Shown here in pieces: positions 34,419-42,855 of a DNA stretch of 55,081 nt; within the stretch, counting starts at the first letter, position 1; every line of letters starts with the position of its first letter. The notes beneath the pieces were generated by a model. That model was given only the letters and a program-made list of their open reading frames with translations, had not been told where the DNA came from and made no database searches. Source of the stretch: Candidatus Peregrinibacteria bacterium. Lineage in GTDB: Bacteria; Patescibacteriota; Gracilibacteria; UBA1369; UBA12473. The stretch is taken from NCBI GenBank assembly GCA_018659585.1, contig JABJMC010000005.1, positions 1 through 55,081 on the forward strand. The letters run 5' to 3'. Made by a program: the position numbers and the translations under genes.

Positions 34419-37400
34419 TTATAGTTTTGTCACTAAATATTCAGAAAGAATAACTTCTCTGGGTCCACTTGTTGATGCGGCACTTTCACCGACAGTTTCC
34501 AAGAAAAATTCTTCCGGAATATTAAGTTTTAATAATCCTAATATTTTCATTGGGTTATCTTCCTTACTCAAATTTTGAGAAAGTGTTTTAAATGTTTGTT
34601 TAGGTAACGCACTTTCTTCCACTAATCGCATAACTTCTTTTAAATACTCATCATCATCCTCTGTAAATCCTTGAAAGTTCTTAATAGCCTTTAATGTCTT
34701 TAAAACACTAACTCTCGCATCACGCCCCTTGGAAACCCCTTTCTCCTCTCCTACATCAGCCGTAGATAAAATAAAAGCCTCCTTATTTCTTTCAAGCATC
34801 TCATAGAAATCTTTACCCACACTTTGATGCTTCTCATCTTCTTTCGCTTTAAAAAAGCTAACTGCTTCAAAAAAATCAAGCTCCTCTGCTTGATCACAAG
34901 CAGAGGAAATAAAAAACTTCTCTAACTTACCTTTTCTGACATAACTTAAAACAGAATTTGATTTTCTGATTTTAACATTTTTTGAAGATCTGGCCTTCTT
35001 TGGGAGTCTCTTTATTTTTTCGTATAAATCCAAATCATTCTCTCGGATGGCCTTTATTTCATTTAAATATTCAAGCTCACTCTGCTGATCTTCGTCTTCT
35101 CCAGTAATTGTATTTTTTGAATTTAACTGCTTAAACAAATCATGTGATTTCACCTCCTCTCCTTCTGTAAGAAGCCTTGCATCATTCCCCAACATTTCAA
35201 TAAAAGCTCCAATTTTCAATTCAGCAGCTTCTTTTAGCTTAATTTCATCATTAGATTCATCTGTCGGGAAAAAATTATAAGTAAAAATCTCATCAAATTT
35301 AGTATCTACTCTATTAATACGACCAACTCGTTGAATCATTCGTGTTGGGTTCCACGGGATATCATAATTAATCACCACATTTGATCTGTGCAAATTCACA
35401 CCCTCAGATAATGTTTCTGTAGCAATAAGAATTTGGTAATCATCCTTTGGATGCCTAACATTCGCATCAAAATTTTCAATTACTTTTTCTCTAACAGCAC
35501 TACCAGATGAACCAGTATATACAATGACTGACTTACCAGCGTCCTTCAATTTTGCCTCAAGGTATTCTGCTGTCTCTTTTGATTCGGTAAAAATAATTAA
35601 TCGCTTATCTCTAAGCTTTGGAGAAGACTCCAATCTCTCTTTTAAAGATGTAAGTTTTGGATCTCTTGTTACTTGATCCCACATTGCTTTCACCTCTTTT
35701 AAAACAGCTAAATCATTATGCAAATCCACCTCAAATTCTGGGCTAAATTCTTTAGACTCATGCCTCTCTGCCTTATCATCATCAATTAATTTTTGAATTG
35801 CTACATCATCTTCATTTTCTAAAAACTCAAAAATCTTATTTGAATGCTTTTTACTCATATAAACATTCCCTTCTTCGAACTCATTAATAAAAGACTCATA
35901 CGACCAAATAAACCTATCAATACTTTGCTTAAATGCATAAAAGCTACTTTCCAATCTTTTTATTAAAAGGATTTTCATAAACTTCCCCATATTTCTTTGA
36001 CCTAACTCCTCTGAATGGCTGACTCCTCCCTTGTGGTAAAGCATTGGAGTATAACGAGTATACTTAAATTCGTTATTAAAGAGTTGCAAAGTTTTTGTGA
36101 AGACCTCATTTTCATATTCATTAAACTTATAATAAAAAGGTTTAGGGTTTTCCACTTTAGGAAATTTTAATTTTTGTGCCGCCAAATCATCTTTATAGTA
36201 TTTACTGATCTCAGTACGCGTTCTCCTAATCATCAAATACTTAAGCACCTTCTCTCTTATTTCTTTAGAATTCATTTTAACGGACTCCAAATATTCATCT
36301 CTGTCCTCCTTTCTATCTAATTTTCTAATTTTCCCATCAAGCCGGCTAAAGAAGCTCTCTATATCAGGCATATTGGGGATTGTGCTTTTTTTACCTTTCT
36401 GGAAAAGTTTAATCTGAGAGAGAATATCTTTTGGACTGTTGTTTAAAGGAGTTGCCGTTACAAGTATTACTCTTTTTCCACGACAAATTCGTGCTAACTT
36501 TTCGTAACTTGCCGTTGTTTCCGTTCTAAAACGATGAGCTTCATCAATAAATACGTTCTTATATTTACTAAGATCTGTTTTAAGCAGTTGGTCCAATTTT
36601 CCTATAGATTCAAATCGAGACTGCCTAATTTGAAAATCTTCGAAAACATTTGGCCAGGAACCTGGATTACTTCGATCCAACAGGGCCGGCGGAGCCAGCA
36701 CTAAATTACGGCCATCTATATGTTGTGCAAGCATAGAAGCCATATAAGTTTTCCCAAGACCAACAACATCAGATAAGAAAACCCCTCCATATTCTTCTAA
36801 AATCCTTTTAGCATTTGAAACAGCATCACTTTGATATTCTAAAGTTTTAAATCCTTGGGGTTTATAAAGGTTAACCTCTTGCCCTACTGCAAGCTCTCTT
36901 TTGAAATACTCATACAAAAATTTCAGGTACAGTTCGTAAGGAGTAAATTCTGCATACGGAGATTTTTTCTCAATTGTATTAACGTAAATTTCTGAAACAT
37001 CAACTGCATTTTCCCAAAGGGAATTAAATTGATTTAAAGCAAAATCATAATCAGATGGATTCTTAAGCTCAACATTAAATTCCAGATTATCCATTAGTCC
37101 CGATTGAGAAAAATTACTAGAACCGGTAATGACACGCCCCTTGTCTCTATCTCCTTCCTTAAAAGTCATCACATACAATTTTGCGTGGATTTTATCAGTA
37201 GGATAAGCTTTTATCTCTAATTTCCCATTACGAATCCATTCAATGAATTTACGCACGCCTTCCTCAATTTTTGACGTATCTTCCGACACTTCAAATTCCT
37301 TCAAAATTTGCTCTGGCATTTGTTTTTTTGTCTCAGCGTGTGTGTTTAAAGGTAATTCTTGCTGTTTTTTAGCCTTTTCTAAAAGATCATAAGTTCTTTT

Positions 37401-37595
37401 ATCAGTTTCTAATCCAATCAAAATCCGAACCTTATCTGTATCCTCAAGAGACGGATAAAGCTGATAAAAACCACTAATAAAAAAATAGCCAACTAAGGCA
37501 TCAAAATAATCACAATCCTTTATAAGGACTCTAAAACGCTCTAGCAAACTCTTGTCTTTCTCATTTGTGATGAAAGTTAAATCAGAATCACTCAT
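34419..37595 (-). CDS. PLD nuclease-SNF2 helicase fusion
   Basis: 1058 residues. Residues about 1-200 are a phospholipase-D-like domain with one HKD-type site (IHAKLYVMTF near 146, then GSSNFSQSG). Residues about 235-820 are an SF2/SNF2 helicase: VGLGKTYMAS (Walker A near 278), DEAHRF (near 350), TATPLNNSP, TLSEGVNL (near 730) and IQRVGRINR (motif VI near 755). The C-terminal about 250 residues are unassigned. It is the first gene of an operon with an Eco57I-type methyltransferase (no gap) and a Cas4-like nuclease. A TATAAT at 37628-37623 precedes the ATG by 27 bases. Helicase-PLD proteins of this type occur in restriction-like defence systems; DNA cleavage is inferred. Confidence 0.9.
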   Translation of the reverse strand: MSDSDLTFITNEKDKSLLERFRVLIKDCDYFDALVGYFFISGFYQLYPSLEDTDKVRILIGLETDKRTYDLLEKAKKQQELPLNTHAETKKQMPEQILKEFEVSEDTSKIEEGVRKFIEWIRNGKLEIKAYPTDKIHAKLYVMTFKEGDRDKGRVITGSSNFSQSGLMDNLEFNVELKNPSDYDFALNQFNSLWENAVDVSEIYVNTIEKKSPYAEFTPYELYLKFLYEYFKRELAVGQEVNLYKPQGFKTLEYQSDAVSNAKRILEEYGGVFLSDVVGLGKTYMASMLAQHIDGRNLVLAPPALLDRSNPGSWPNVFEDFQIRQSRFESIGKLDQLLKTDLSKYKNVFIDEAHRFRTETTASYEKLARICRGKRVILVTATPLNNSPKDILSQIKLFQKGKKSTIPNMPDIESFFSRLDGKIRKLDRKEDRDEYLESVKMNSKEIREKVLKYLMIRRTRTEISKYYKDDLAAQKLKFPKVENPKPFYYKFNEYENEVFTKTLQLFNNEFKYTRYTPMLYHKGGVSHSEELGQRNMGKFMKILLIKRLESSFYAFKQSIDRFIWSYESFINEFEEGNVYMSKKHSNKIFEFLENEDDVAIQKLIDDDKAERHESKEFSPEFEVDLHNDLAVLKEVKAMWDQVTRDPKLTSLKERLESSPKLRDKRLIIFTESKETAEYLEAKLKDAGKSVIVYTGSSGSAVREKVIENFDANVRHPKDDYQILIATETLSEGVNLHRSNVVINYDIPWNPTRMIQRVGRINRVDTKFDEIFTYNFFPTDESNDEIKLKEAAELKIGAFIEMLGNDARLLTEGEEVKSHDLFKQLNSKNTITGEDEDQQSELEYLNEIKAIRENDLDLYEKIKRLPKKARSSKNVKIRKSNSVLSYVRKGKLEKFFISSACDQAEELDFFEAVSFFKAKEDEKHQSVGKDFYEMLERNKEAFILSTADVGEEKGVSKGRDARVSVLKTLKAIKNFQGFTEDDDEYLKEVMRLVEESALPKQTFKTLSQNLSKEDNPMKILGLLKLNIPEEFFLETVGESAASTSGPREVILSEYLVTKL

Positions 37596-37694
37596 AATTA
37601 TAATTAAAGTAAATTTTAATCCATTATAGCTCTTATTACTTTTTCAACGAAATTTAAAAGAATCCTCTAGCTATCCCGGGTCTATCTGTCATCT

Positions 37695-37723
37695 ATGTGG
37701 GTAACAAAACCTTTAACCCACAT
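37695..37723. repeat. Inverted repeat before the serine recombinase gene
   Basis: ATGTGGGT (37695-37702) and ACCCACAT (37716-37723) form a perfect 8-bp dyad with a 13-bp centre, ending six bases before ATG 37730. The half-site ATGTGGGT also occurs at the ends of the two repeats at 39788 and 40894. It could be a regulatory or recombination site. Confidence 0.4.
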
Positions 37724-37729
37724 CTTGTG

Positions 37730-38998
37730 ATGGATACCGAAAATATCCCTATTAAGTATTGCCTGTATGCGCGTAAGTCCTCTGAGTCAGACGAACGGCA
37801 AGCCATGAGCATCGATTCTCAAATCAAAGAAATGCTCGATATTGCTGAACGAGACAAACTTAACGTCACCGAAATCCGCGAAGAAAGCAAAAGTGCCAAG
37901 GCGACTGGAGCGCGCCAGGAATTCAACAAACTCCTCAAGGATATTGATGAGGGAAAGTTTAATGCAATTCTAACCTGGGCTCCCGACCGTTTAAGTCGCA
38001 ATGCTGGAGACTTAGGTTCACTGGTTGATCGGATGGACGGAGGCAAGCTTCTTCAAATTCGAACTCATGGCCAAAATTTCACAAACACCCCCAACGAAAA
38101 ATTCCTTCTAATGATCCTGTGCAGCCAAGCCAAGCTAGAGAATGATAATAGAGGTAAAAACGTTAAACGTGGCTTACGCGCCAAATGTGAACGAGGCAAG
38201 CGCCCTGGGATGCCACCACTAGGTTACAAGCTCTACCGAGATCCCGAAGATTACTCCAAAGGGAGCACCATTCTTCTTGACCCGGAACGCGCGCCATTTA
38301 TTAAAAAAATGTTTAATTACGTAACCGAACACGGATTCAGTGGCCGCCAAACAAATGATTTTTTAACCGGAGAAGGATTCAGGACTAGAAGCGGTAAAAA
38401 CCTTTCTCTCAGCATGACATACCGTATTTATAAAGACACCTTTTACTTTGGTGAATTTGAATACCCGGTTGGGAGTGGGGTTGTTTATCAAGGAGTTCAC
38501 GAACCGATTATTACAAAAGAACAATGGGAAAAAGCTAATAGCATGCTTAAAACTTTTGAAAAAAAGAAATGGGGAAGCAACAACTTTTATTTCAGCCGCT
38601 TATTCAAATGCGGCGCTTGCCAATCCGGAGTCTGCGGCGAAACTCACACAAACCGCCACGGAAAAGAATACATCTACTACAAATGTACTAAATACGGTGG
38701 GAATAAACGTTGCGACGAAAAATACATTCGCGAAGACAAACTAGTTGAATCAATTGCCAGCCTAATCGACCAATTTAAAAACAAAGACTTACAAATCCAT
38801 AAAAAAGTAACCCGAGAGGTAGAAAAATTTAACGAGATGCAACGAATGACAATCGGCGAGAACGCCAAACAAATCAGTCCCACCGAATACATAGGTTATA
38901 TTCTAAAAAATGGGACTAGCCTAGAAAAAAGACAATTCCTGAAATGTCTGGAGGGACAATTGTGGTTGAGGAGTGGGGAGGTTGGTCTCAACTCTTGA
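37730..38998 (+). CDS. Serine recombinase (resolvase/invertase with recombinase and zinc-ribbon domains)
   Basis: 422 residues from ATG 37730; a GTG at 37697 is in frame but lies inside an inverted repeat. The resolvase domain begins KYCLYARKSSES, with the catalytic Ser near 17, and carries TWAPDRLSRNAGD. The recombinase domain follows (MPPLGYKLYRDP, FSGRQTNDFLTGEGF), and then a zinc ribbon (FKCGACQSGVCGE and YYKCTKYGG, RCDEKYI). The length is that of CPR-type recombinases, shorter than phage large serine integrases. It probably catalyses integration and excision of the element. Its last 11 bases overlap the convergent gene. Confidence 0.92.
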   Translation: MDTENIPIKYCLYARKSSESDERQAMSIDSQIKEMLDIAERDKLNVTEIREESKSAKATGARQEFNKLLKDIDEGKFNAILTWAPDRLSRNAGDLGSLVDRMDGGKLLQIRTHGQNFTNTPNEKFLLMILCSQAKLENDNRGKNVKRGLRAKCERGKRPGMPPLGYKLYRDPEDYSKGSTILLDPERAPFIKKMFNYVTEHGFSGRQTNDFLTGEGFRTRSGKNLSLSMTYRIYKDTFYFGEFEYPVGSGVVYQGVHEPIITKEQWEKANSMLKTFEKKKWGSNNFYFSRLFKCGACQSGVCGETHTNRHGKEYIYYKCTKYGGNKRCDEKYIREDKLVESIASLIDQFKNKDLQIHKKVTREVEKFNEMQRMTIGENAKQISPTEYIGYILKNGTSLEKRQFLKCLEGQLWLRSGEVGLNS

Positions 38999-39752
38999 GA
39001 TCTAATTCTTTTAACTCTTCGCTAACTTTATCCTCAAAGAACTCTTCTATAACATCGTAGAAAGCTCTATCTGATTTTTTGATTTTTTTTATTAAAATCC
39101 AAAACTTGGAAAATCGAATCTTCCATCTTAACAAACCAATTTTCCTTAATTTAATCACAGCAATCCTAGCTTCCATTAGAACTTTTATATAATTTTTAAT
39201 ATTTTTATTCAAAACATCTCTTTCAACAAACTCCTTAAAAGATTTCAAATTCCTTATATATTGCTCCCCCTGCACATCAGTAGGATTCACATTGGTAAGA
39301 GCTATTTCATATTGAATTTTAGTAGAATTTTCAAACTGTCTCCTAACATCCTCCATAATCCAAAAAAAATCCTTTGAAAAGCGAAATACATCAGCAATTT
39401 TGTTATCAATGTAACCACTTCCTGTTTTAATCTTTAGAAGATTCTCGTCAATAAGCCTAGCTTCAAATAATGGGAAAAAGGTGAAATCTACTGAATGAGC
39501 ATGATTTCTCATATTTTCTTGAATATTTTCAATTGTTTTTTCAATGTTTCCTTCCAAAAAATCTACAACCGTACTTTGAGTATCTATTAGGCTATTTATA
39601 CTATTCACCAATATTCTTTCTAAGTAATACAGGCCTTCTATTCTCTCTCTTTTTCGTCTTCTCCATTCAACAAAAAACCAAAATAAAACAGGCATTGAAG
39701 CCCCAATTGCTGCACCTATTAAGGTCTGCCATTCTTTTATAAAATCAATCAT
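38988..39752 (-). CDS. Single-span membrane protein of unknown function
   Basis: 254 residues from ATG 39752; eight further residues are possible from 39776. One N-terminal membrane helix (LIGAAIGASMPVLFWFFVEW) is followed by a basic stop-transfer stretch (RRRKRERIE), so the remaining about 220 residues are probably cytoplasmic. These are helical and charged and have no motif I recognise. Similar single-span proteins with a long helical body occur beside defence genes, but that is only an association. The gene is very AT-rich like the RM operon. It ends inside the recombinase gene (11-bp overlap). Confidence 0.6.
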   Translation of the reverse strand: MIDFIKEWQTLIGAAIGASMPVLFWFFVEWRRRKRERIEGLYYLERILVNSINSLIDTQSTVVDFLEGNIEKTIENIQENMRNHAHSVDFTFFPLFEARLIDENLLKIKTGSGYIDNKIADVFRFSKDFFWIMEDVRRQFENSTKIQYEIALTNVNPTDVQGEQYIRNLKSFKEFVERDVLNKNIKNYIKVLMEARIAVIKLRKIGLLRWKIRFSKFWILIKKIKKSDRAFYDVIEEFFEDKVSEELKELDLKS

Positions 39753-39787
39753 ATTTGAATTATACACCATTCCCATCCTTCACACCC

Positions 39788-39882
39788 CGCGGGTTTAGTG
39801 CCATTCCCAACTCCCACCAAAAGCCGCTCAACAAAAAAACAATTCTTTTAGAAACCCCTTCTCCTTCGAATGTGGGTCATAG
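39788..39882 (-). repeat. Direct repeat copy 1 (diverged copy of the tRNA-Gln downstream region)
   Basis: 95 bp resembling 40894-40991 over its full length (roughly 80% by eye). Shared blocks are AAGCCGCTCAAC, CCCCTTCTCCTT and GAATGTGGGTCATAG. On the minus strand it holds a short hairpin (TTCT/AGAA) followed by seven T residues, so it may keep terminator activity. The similarity ends exactly at the final TCATAG, and no tRNA sequence follows here. Confidence 0.7.
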
Positions 39883-39919
39883 GGAGAGTGGATGAGTTTT
39901 TCCCATTGCTAATGTGTCT

Positions 39920-39951
39920 AGGTGCTAATATTTTGAAAGGGCACCTTTTTT
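39920..39951 (+). terminator. Possible intrinsic terminator
   Basis: AGGTGC (39920-39925) and GCACCT (39941-39946) pair around 15 bases and are followed by T residues to 39951. It would stop plus-strand transcription ahead of the gene at 39975. Confidence 0.5.
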
Positions 39952-39974
39952 AAATTATTTTCTACACTTATTGC

Positions 39975-40760
39975 ATGTCAAAACATATGTTCACTAGCGA
40001 AGCTATAAAATGGGCACGATCCATAGATGCAAGTGGGATTGGACATAATAAAGAAAAAGAAATAGTGCTTAATCTATTAGGCCAGGTCCCAGAGGGTTCA
40101 AGTGGTGATTTTACACCATTGTTTGGTTTTTTGATCTCTCCCAAGCCTGCTTGTTATGTTTCTAAGGTTGAGCAAGAGGCAATGAATGAGATTCTCTTAG
40201 AGTCAAAGAAAATATATCCAGATGCCAAGATTAAAAAACACCTGTATGGCTCTTCTTGTCTTTATTCTCAGAGAAAAATCATTGCCAGAATAAAGGCTGA
40301 AAGTGATTTTGCTGAAACATTGGGTATTCGGACTGACTCCATTGGCGTAATCTTGGAGAAATCAAAGAAAGATCAAGAGGTTGAAGGTTTTATTTTAGGT
40401 TTCCCTGAATCTGCTATACATACGTGGAAAAAACTTAAGGTCTTGGACAAAAGAATTCCTAGACCTTTGGGTCTGTTGTTAGAACATTCTTTTAGTGAAT
40501 TCCAAAGATGGGATGAAGTAGATAAGGCTAAATTATTAGCCTTTAGAGACAGATTAGAAAAAACTCAGATAACAGTGGATGGTTACATTGTACATGCAGA
40601 GTTCAGAAAATTTTCAGAGAAGATATATAAAAAGTATTTCAATGCTTCTCAGGAAGATATTGATTTTTTGCTTAGTTTGGCCGGTCAAGACACGAAAACT
40701 ATGAACTATATAGATTCTAAGCTTCCAGGAAGGTGGTGGGAAAGTAGTAATTATGCGTAG
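39975..40760 (+). CDS. Protein of unknown function between the two repeats
   Basis: 261 residues, soluble, no recognised domain. Features are an N-terminal basic helix, a hydrophobic strand-rich middle (SSGDFTPLFGFLISPKPACY; EGFILGFPESAIHTW) and a helical, charged C-terminus ending PGRWWESS. TACACT at 39963-39968 ends six bases before the ATG, which fits leaderless translation. It sits alone between two diverged direct repeats, suggesting it came with a small insertion or a duplication of this site. Confidence 0.65.
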   Translation: MSKHMFTSEAIKWARSIDASGIGHNKEKEIVLNLLGQVPEGSSGDFTPLFGFLISPKPACYVSKVEQEAMNEILLESKKIYPDAKIKKHLYGSSCLYSQRKIIARIKAESDFAETLGIRTDSIGVILEKSKKDQEVEGFILGFPESAIHTWKKLKVLDKRIPRPLGLLLEHSFSEFQRWDEVDKAKLLAFRDRLEKTQITVDGYIVHAEFRKFSEKIYKKYFNASQEDIDFLLSLAGQDTKTMNYIDSKLPGRWWESSNYA

Positions 40761-40893
40761 TGCATTCGTTTTTTGGACTTTTTGTCGACTTTGTTAAGTA
40801 ATCGAGTTCATTAGAACCCTTACGTTAAAGCTGCTTTCTACGCGATAAAAACGCGTATCCTATATTTCCCCTCACGCCCCTCCTCCCCACCAT

Positions 40894-40991
40894 CGCGGGT
40901 CTAGTATCCTTTCCGACTGCCACCAGAAGCCGCTCAACGAAAAAAGGCGATTCCTTCCGGAATCCCCTTCTCCTTGGAATGTGGGTCATAG
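40894..40991 (-). repeat. Direct repeat copy 2, with the terminator of tRNA-Gln
   Basis: 98 bp matching 39788-39882. On the minus strand it lies just downstream of tRNA-Gln and contains a 6-bp hairpin, GATTCC and GGAATC (40949-40964), followed by GCCTTTTTT (rich in T through 40940). It is the likely terminator of the tRNA transcript. Compared with copy 1 the stem pair C-G changes to T-A, so the hairpin is conserved in structure. Confidence 0.65.
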
Positions 40992-41011
40992 ACCTGTAAA
41001 CATGCCAGTAA

Positions 41012-41086
41012 TGGCTGGGGCGCAGGGATTCGAACCCCGGAATGCATGGACCAAAACCATGTGCCTTACCACTTGGCGACGCCCCA
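41012..41086 (-). tRNA. tRNA-Gln (anticodon UUG)
   Basis: A complete cloverleaf reads on the minus strand. Acceptor arms TGGGGCG and CGCCCCA, D arm GCC/GGC, anticodon stem CATGG/CCATG with loop TTTTGGT (anticodon TTG), T loop TTCGAAT, discriminator G (expected for tRNA-Gln) and an encoded CCA end at 41014-41012. TAGAAT at 41109-41104 is a plausible -10 box. Copy 2 of the repeat downstream supplies the terminator. Confidence 0.95.
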
Positions 41087-41163
41087 GTAATGAATTCGTA
41101 TGTATTCTATCGATTTGGGCAGATTTGTCTATGTTTTTTTGGAAGAATGAGTACAATTAAGGC

Positions 41164-42855
41164 ATGGAAAATCAACGGGTAGCACAAATATTTCAGGAGA
41201 TAGGAGATATTCTAGAGCTTAAGGGCGAGAATCGATTTCGCTATCTTTCTTATCATCGGGCAGCACAAACTCTGCTTAATTTAAGTAAAGATATTCGAAA
41301 AATTTATGATAATGGTGAGCTGGAGGGAATCCCTGGAATTGGAAAGGCGTTGGCGGAGAAGATTGCGGAAATTTTGAACACGGGAAAATGCGGAACTCAT
41401 GAAAGATTGCTAGCAGAATTTGATAAAGGTTTACTCGAGTTATTAACAATTCGCGGGCTCGGTCCTAAAAAAATCAAAAAGTTCTACGATGAACTGGGCA
41501 TTGATAACATTGGAAAACTAAAAACTGCGGCCGAAAAAGGCGTGCTCGCTGACCTCGAGAGAATGGGTGAAAAGAGTCAGGCTGATATTCTGAAAGCTAT
41601 CCAAGAACACGAAAAGCATGTGGCGCGTTCTCATCTGATAACCGCCACTTTTTTGGCAGAATTTTTAATTGGCTACATGAAGGATTGCTCGAAGGTTTCG
41701 CGGGCAGAATATGCAGGAAGTTTACGTCGAGGGCGTGAAACTGTTGGTGATATTGATATTTTGGCCACTGGAAAAGATCACAACCAGATTATTCGTCATT
41801 TTTTAGCGCATCAGGACGTAAGTTTAGTGTTGGCGCAGGGCGAAACTAAGGCCAGTGTGATTTTGGAGGGTGGTGTTCAAGTGGACTTACGAGTTGTTGA
41901 TGAAAAGAGTTTTGGGGCGGCACTCTACTATTTTACGGGATCTAAAAACCACAACATTGCCACTCGTAAATTAGCCATTAAAAAAGGATTAAAAATTAAT
42001 GAATACGGAGTTTTTAAAGGAGAAAAATCGATTGCTGGGAAAACTGAAAAGGAGATCTTTAAAGTTTTGGGACTCCCCTACATCATTCCAGAACTACGCG
42101 AGGATCAGGGAGAGGTTCAGGCTGGATTTGACGGAAAATTGCCAAAATCAGTGGAGCTAGCTGACATTCGTGGGGATCTTCATTTACACACCAACTGGAG
42201 TGATGGGCGCAATACACTCGAAGAGATGGTGGCAGCGGCCCAAAAACTAGGCTATGAATATTTATGTGTATCAGACCATTCAACTTCGGCGCGCATTGCT
42301 AACGGATTGGATTTAGGGCGAATTAAAGATCAGATTAAACAAGTGGAGGCTCTCAATAAAAGACTGCGCGGATTTAAAGTTTTTAAAGGCGCAGAGGTAG
42401 ATATTCTGACAGACGGATCACTTGATTTTCCGGATGAAATTTTGGCGCAACTGGATTGGATAACGGCTTCGGTGCACTCTAAATTTACTTTGTCTTCGGC
42501 CGAACAAACCGCTCGCCTTATTAAGGCAATTTCGAATCCTTATGTGCATGTTTTGGGGCATCCAACTGGTCAAATTGTAAACCGACGTGAACCTTATGAA
42601 TTAGATATTGCAGCAGTGGCGCGAGCAGCAGCAAAAAACAACGTGGCTCTTGAAATCAATTCTAATATGAGGCTGGATTTAAGCGCTACTAACATTCGCA
42701 TTGCCAAGGAGCATGGCGTTAAGTTTGTTATTAACACTGATGCGCACAGTATAGATCAACTTGGGTTGATGCGGTTTGGGGTTACTACGGCGCGGCGTGG
42801 GTGGCTAGAAAAGGGAGATGTTTTAAATACCTTGCCTATTGAAGCTCTAGACTAG
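41164..42855 (+). CDS. polX: Family X DNA polymerase with PHP domain (PolX)
   Basis: 563 residues. N-terminal helix-hairpin-helix repeats (GELEGIPGIGKALAEKI, LLTIRGLGPKKIKKFY) are followed by the polymerase palm with YAGSLRRGRETVGDIDIL (metal Asp pair near 197-199) and QVDLRVV. A PHP phosphoesterase domain starts near 338 (GDLHLHTNWSDG, DHSTSARIANGL, INTDAHSID). Bacterial PolX fills gaps and trims 3' ends in base-excision repair. The usual length is about 570 residues, so it is complete. TACAAT at 41152-41157 ends six bases before the ATG, a leaderless arrangement. It overlaps the next gene tail-to-tail by 20 bp. Confidence 0.96.
   Translation: MENQRVAQIFQEIGDILELKGENRFRYLSYHRAAQTLLNLSKDIRKIYDNGELEGIPGIGKALAEKIAEILNTGKCGTHERLLAEFDKGLLELLTIRGLGPKKIKKFYDELGIDNIGKLKTAAEKGVLADLERMGEKSQADILKAIQEHEKHVARSHLITATFLAEFLIGYMKDCSKVSRAEYAGSLRRGRETVGDIDILATGKDHNQIIRHFLAHQDVSLVLAQGETKASVILEGGVQVDLRVVDEKSFGAALYYFTGSKNHNIATRKLAIKKGLKINEYGVFKGEKSIAGKTEKEIFKVLGLPYIIPELREDQGEVQAGFDGKLPKSVELADIRGDLHLHTNWSDGRNTLEEMVAAAQKLGYEYLCVSDHSTSARIANGLDLGRIKDQIKQVEALNKRLRGFKVFKGAEVDILTDGSLDFPDEILAQLDWITASVHSKFTLSSAEQTARLIKAISNPYVHVLGHPTGQIVNRREPYELDIAAVARAAAKNNVALEINSNMRLDLSATNIRIAKEHGVKFVINTDAHSIDQLGLMRFGVTTARRGWLEKGDVLNTLPIEALD

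Larger units (their letters stand above)
23700..39900. mobile_element. Probable integrated element (serine recombinase, terminase, RM-like operon); ends approximate
   Basis: The stretch contains phage-type packaging genes (small and large terminase), two modification methyltransferases, a serine recombinase, a defence-like operon and several small genes of unknown function. No housekeeping gene is present. Codon use shifts inside it: the methyltransferase genes are richer in C, and the helicase and Eco57I-type genes are very AT-rich. No capsid, portal or tail gene is found, so a complete prophage is excluded. The limits are estimates from gene content. No clean attachment-site pair was found; the diverged repeats at 39788 and 40894 are the only candidates. 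Confidence 0.5.

Noticed and set aside
30828-37595. DISARM or BREX assignment
   Set aside because: drmA, drmB, pglZ, brxC and similar markers are not encoded; only generic helicase, PLD and methyltransferase domains are shared.
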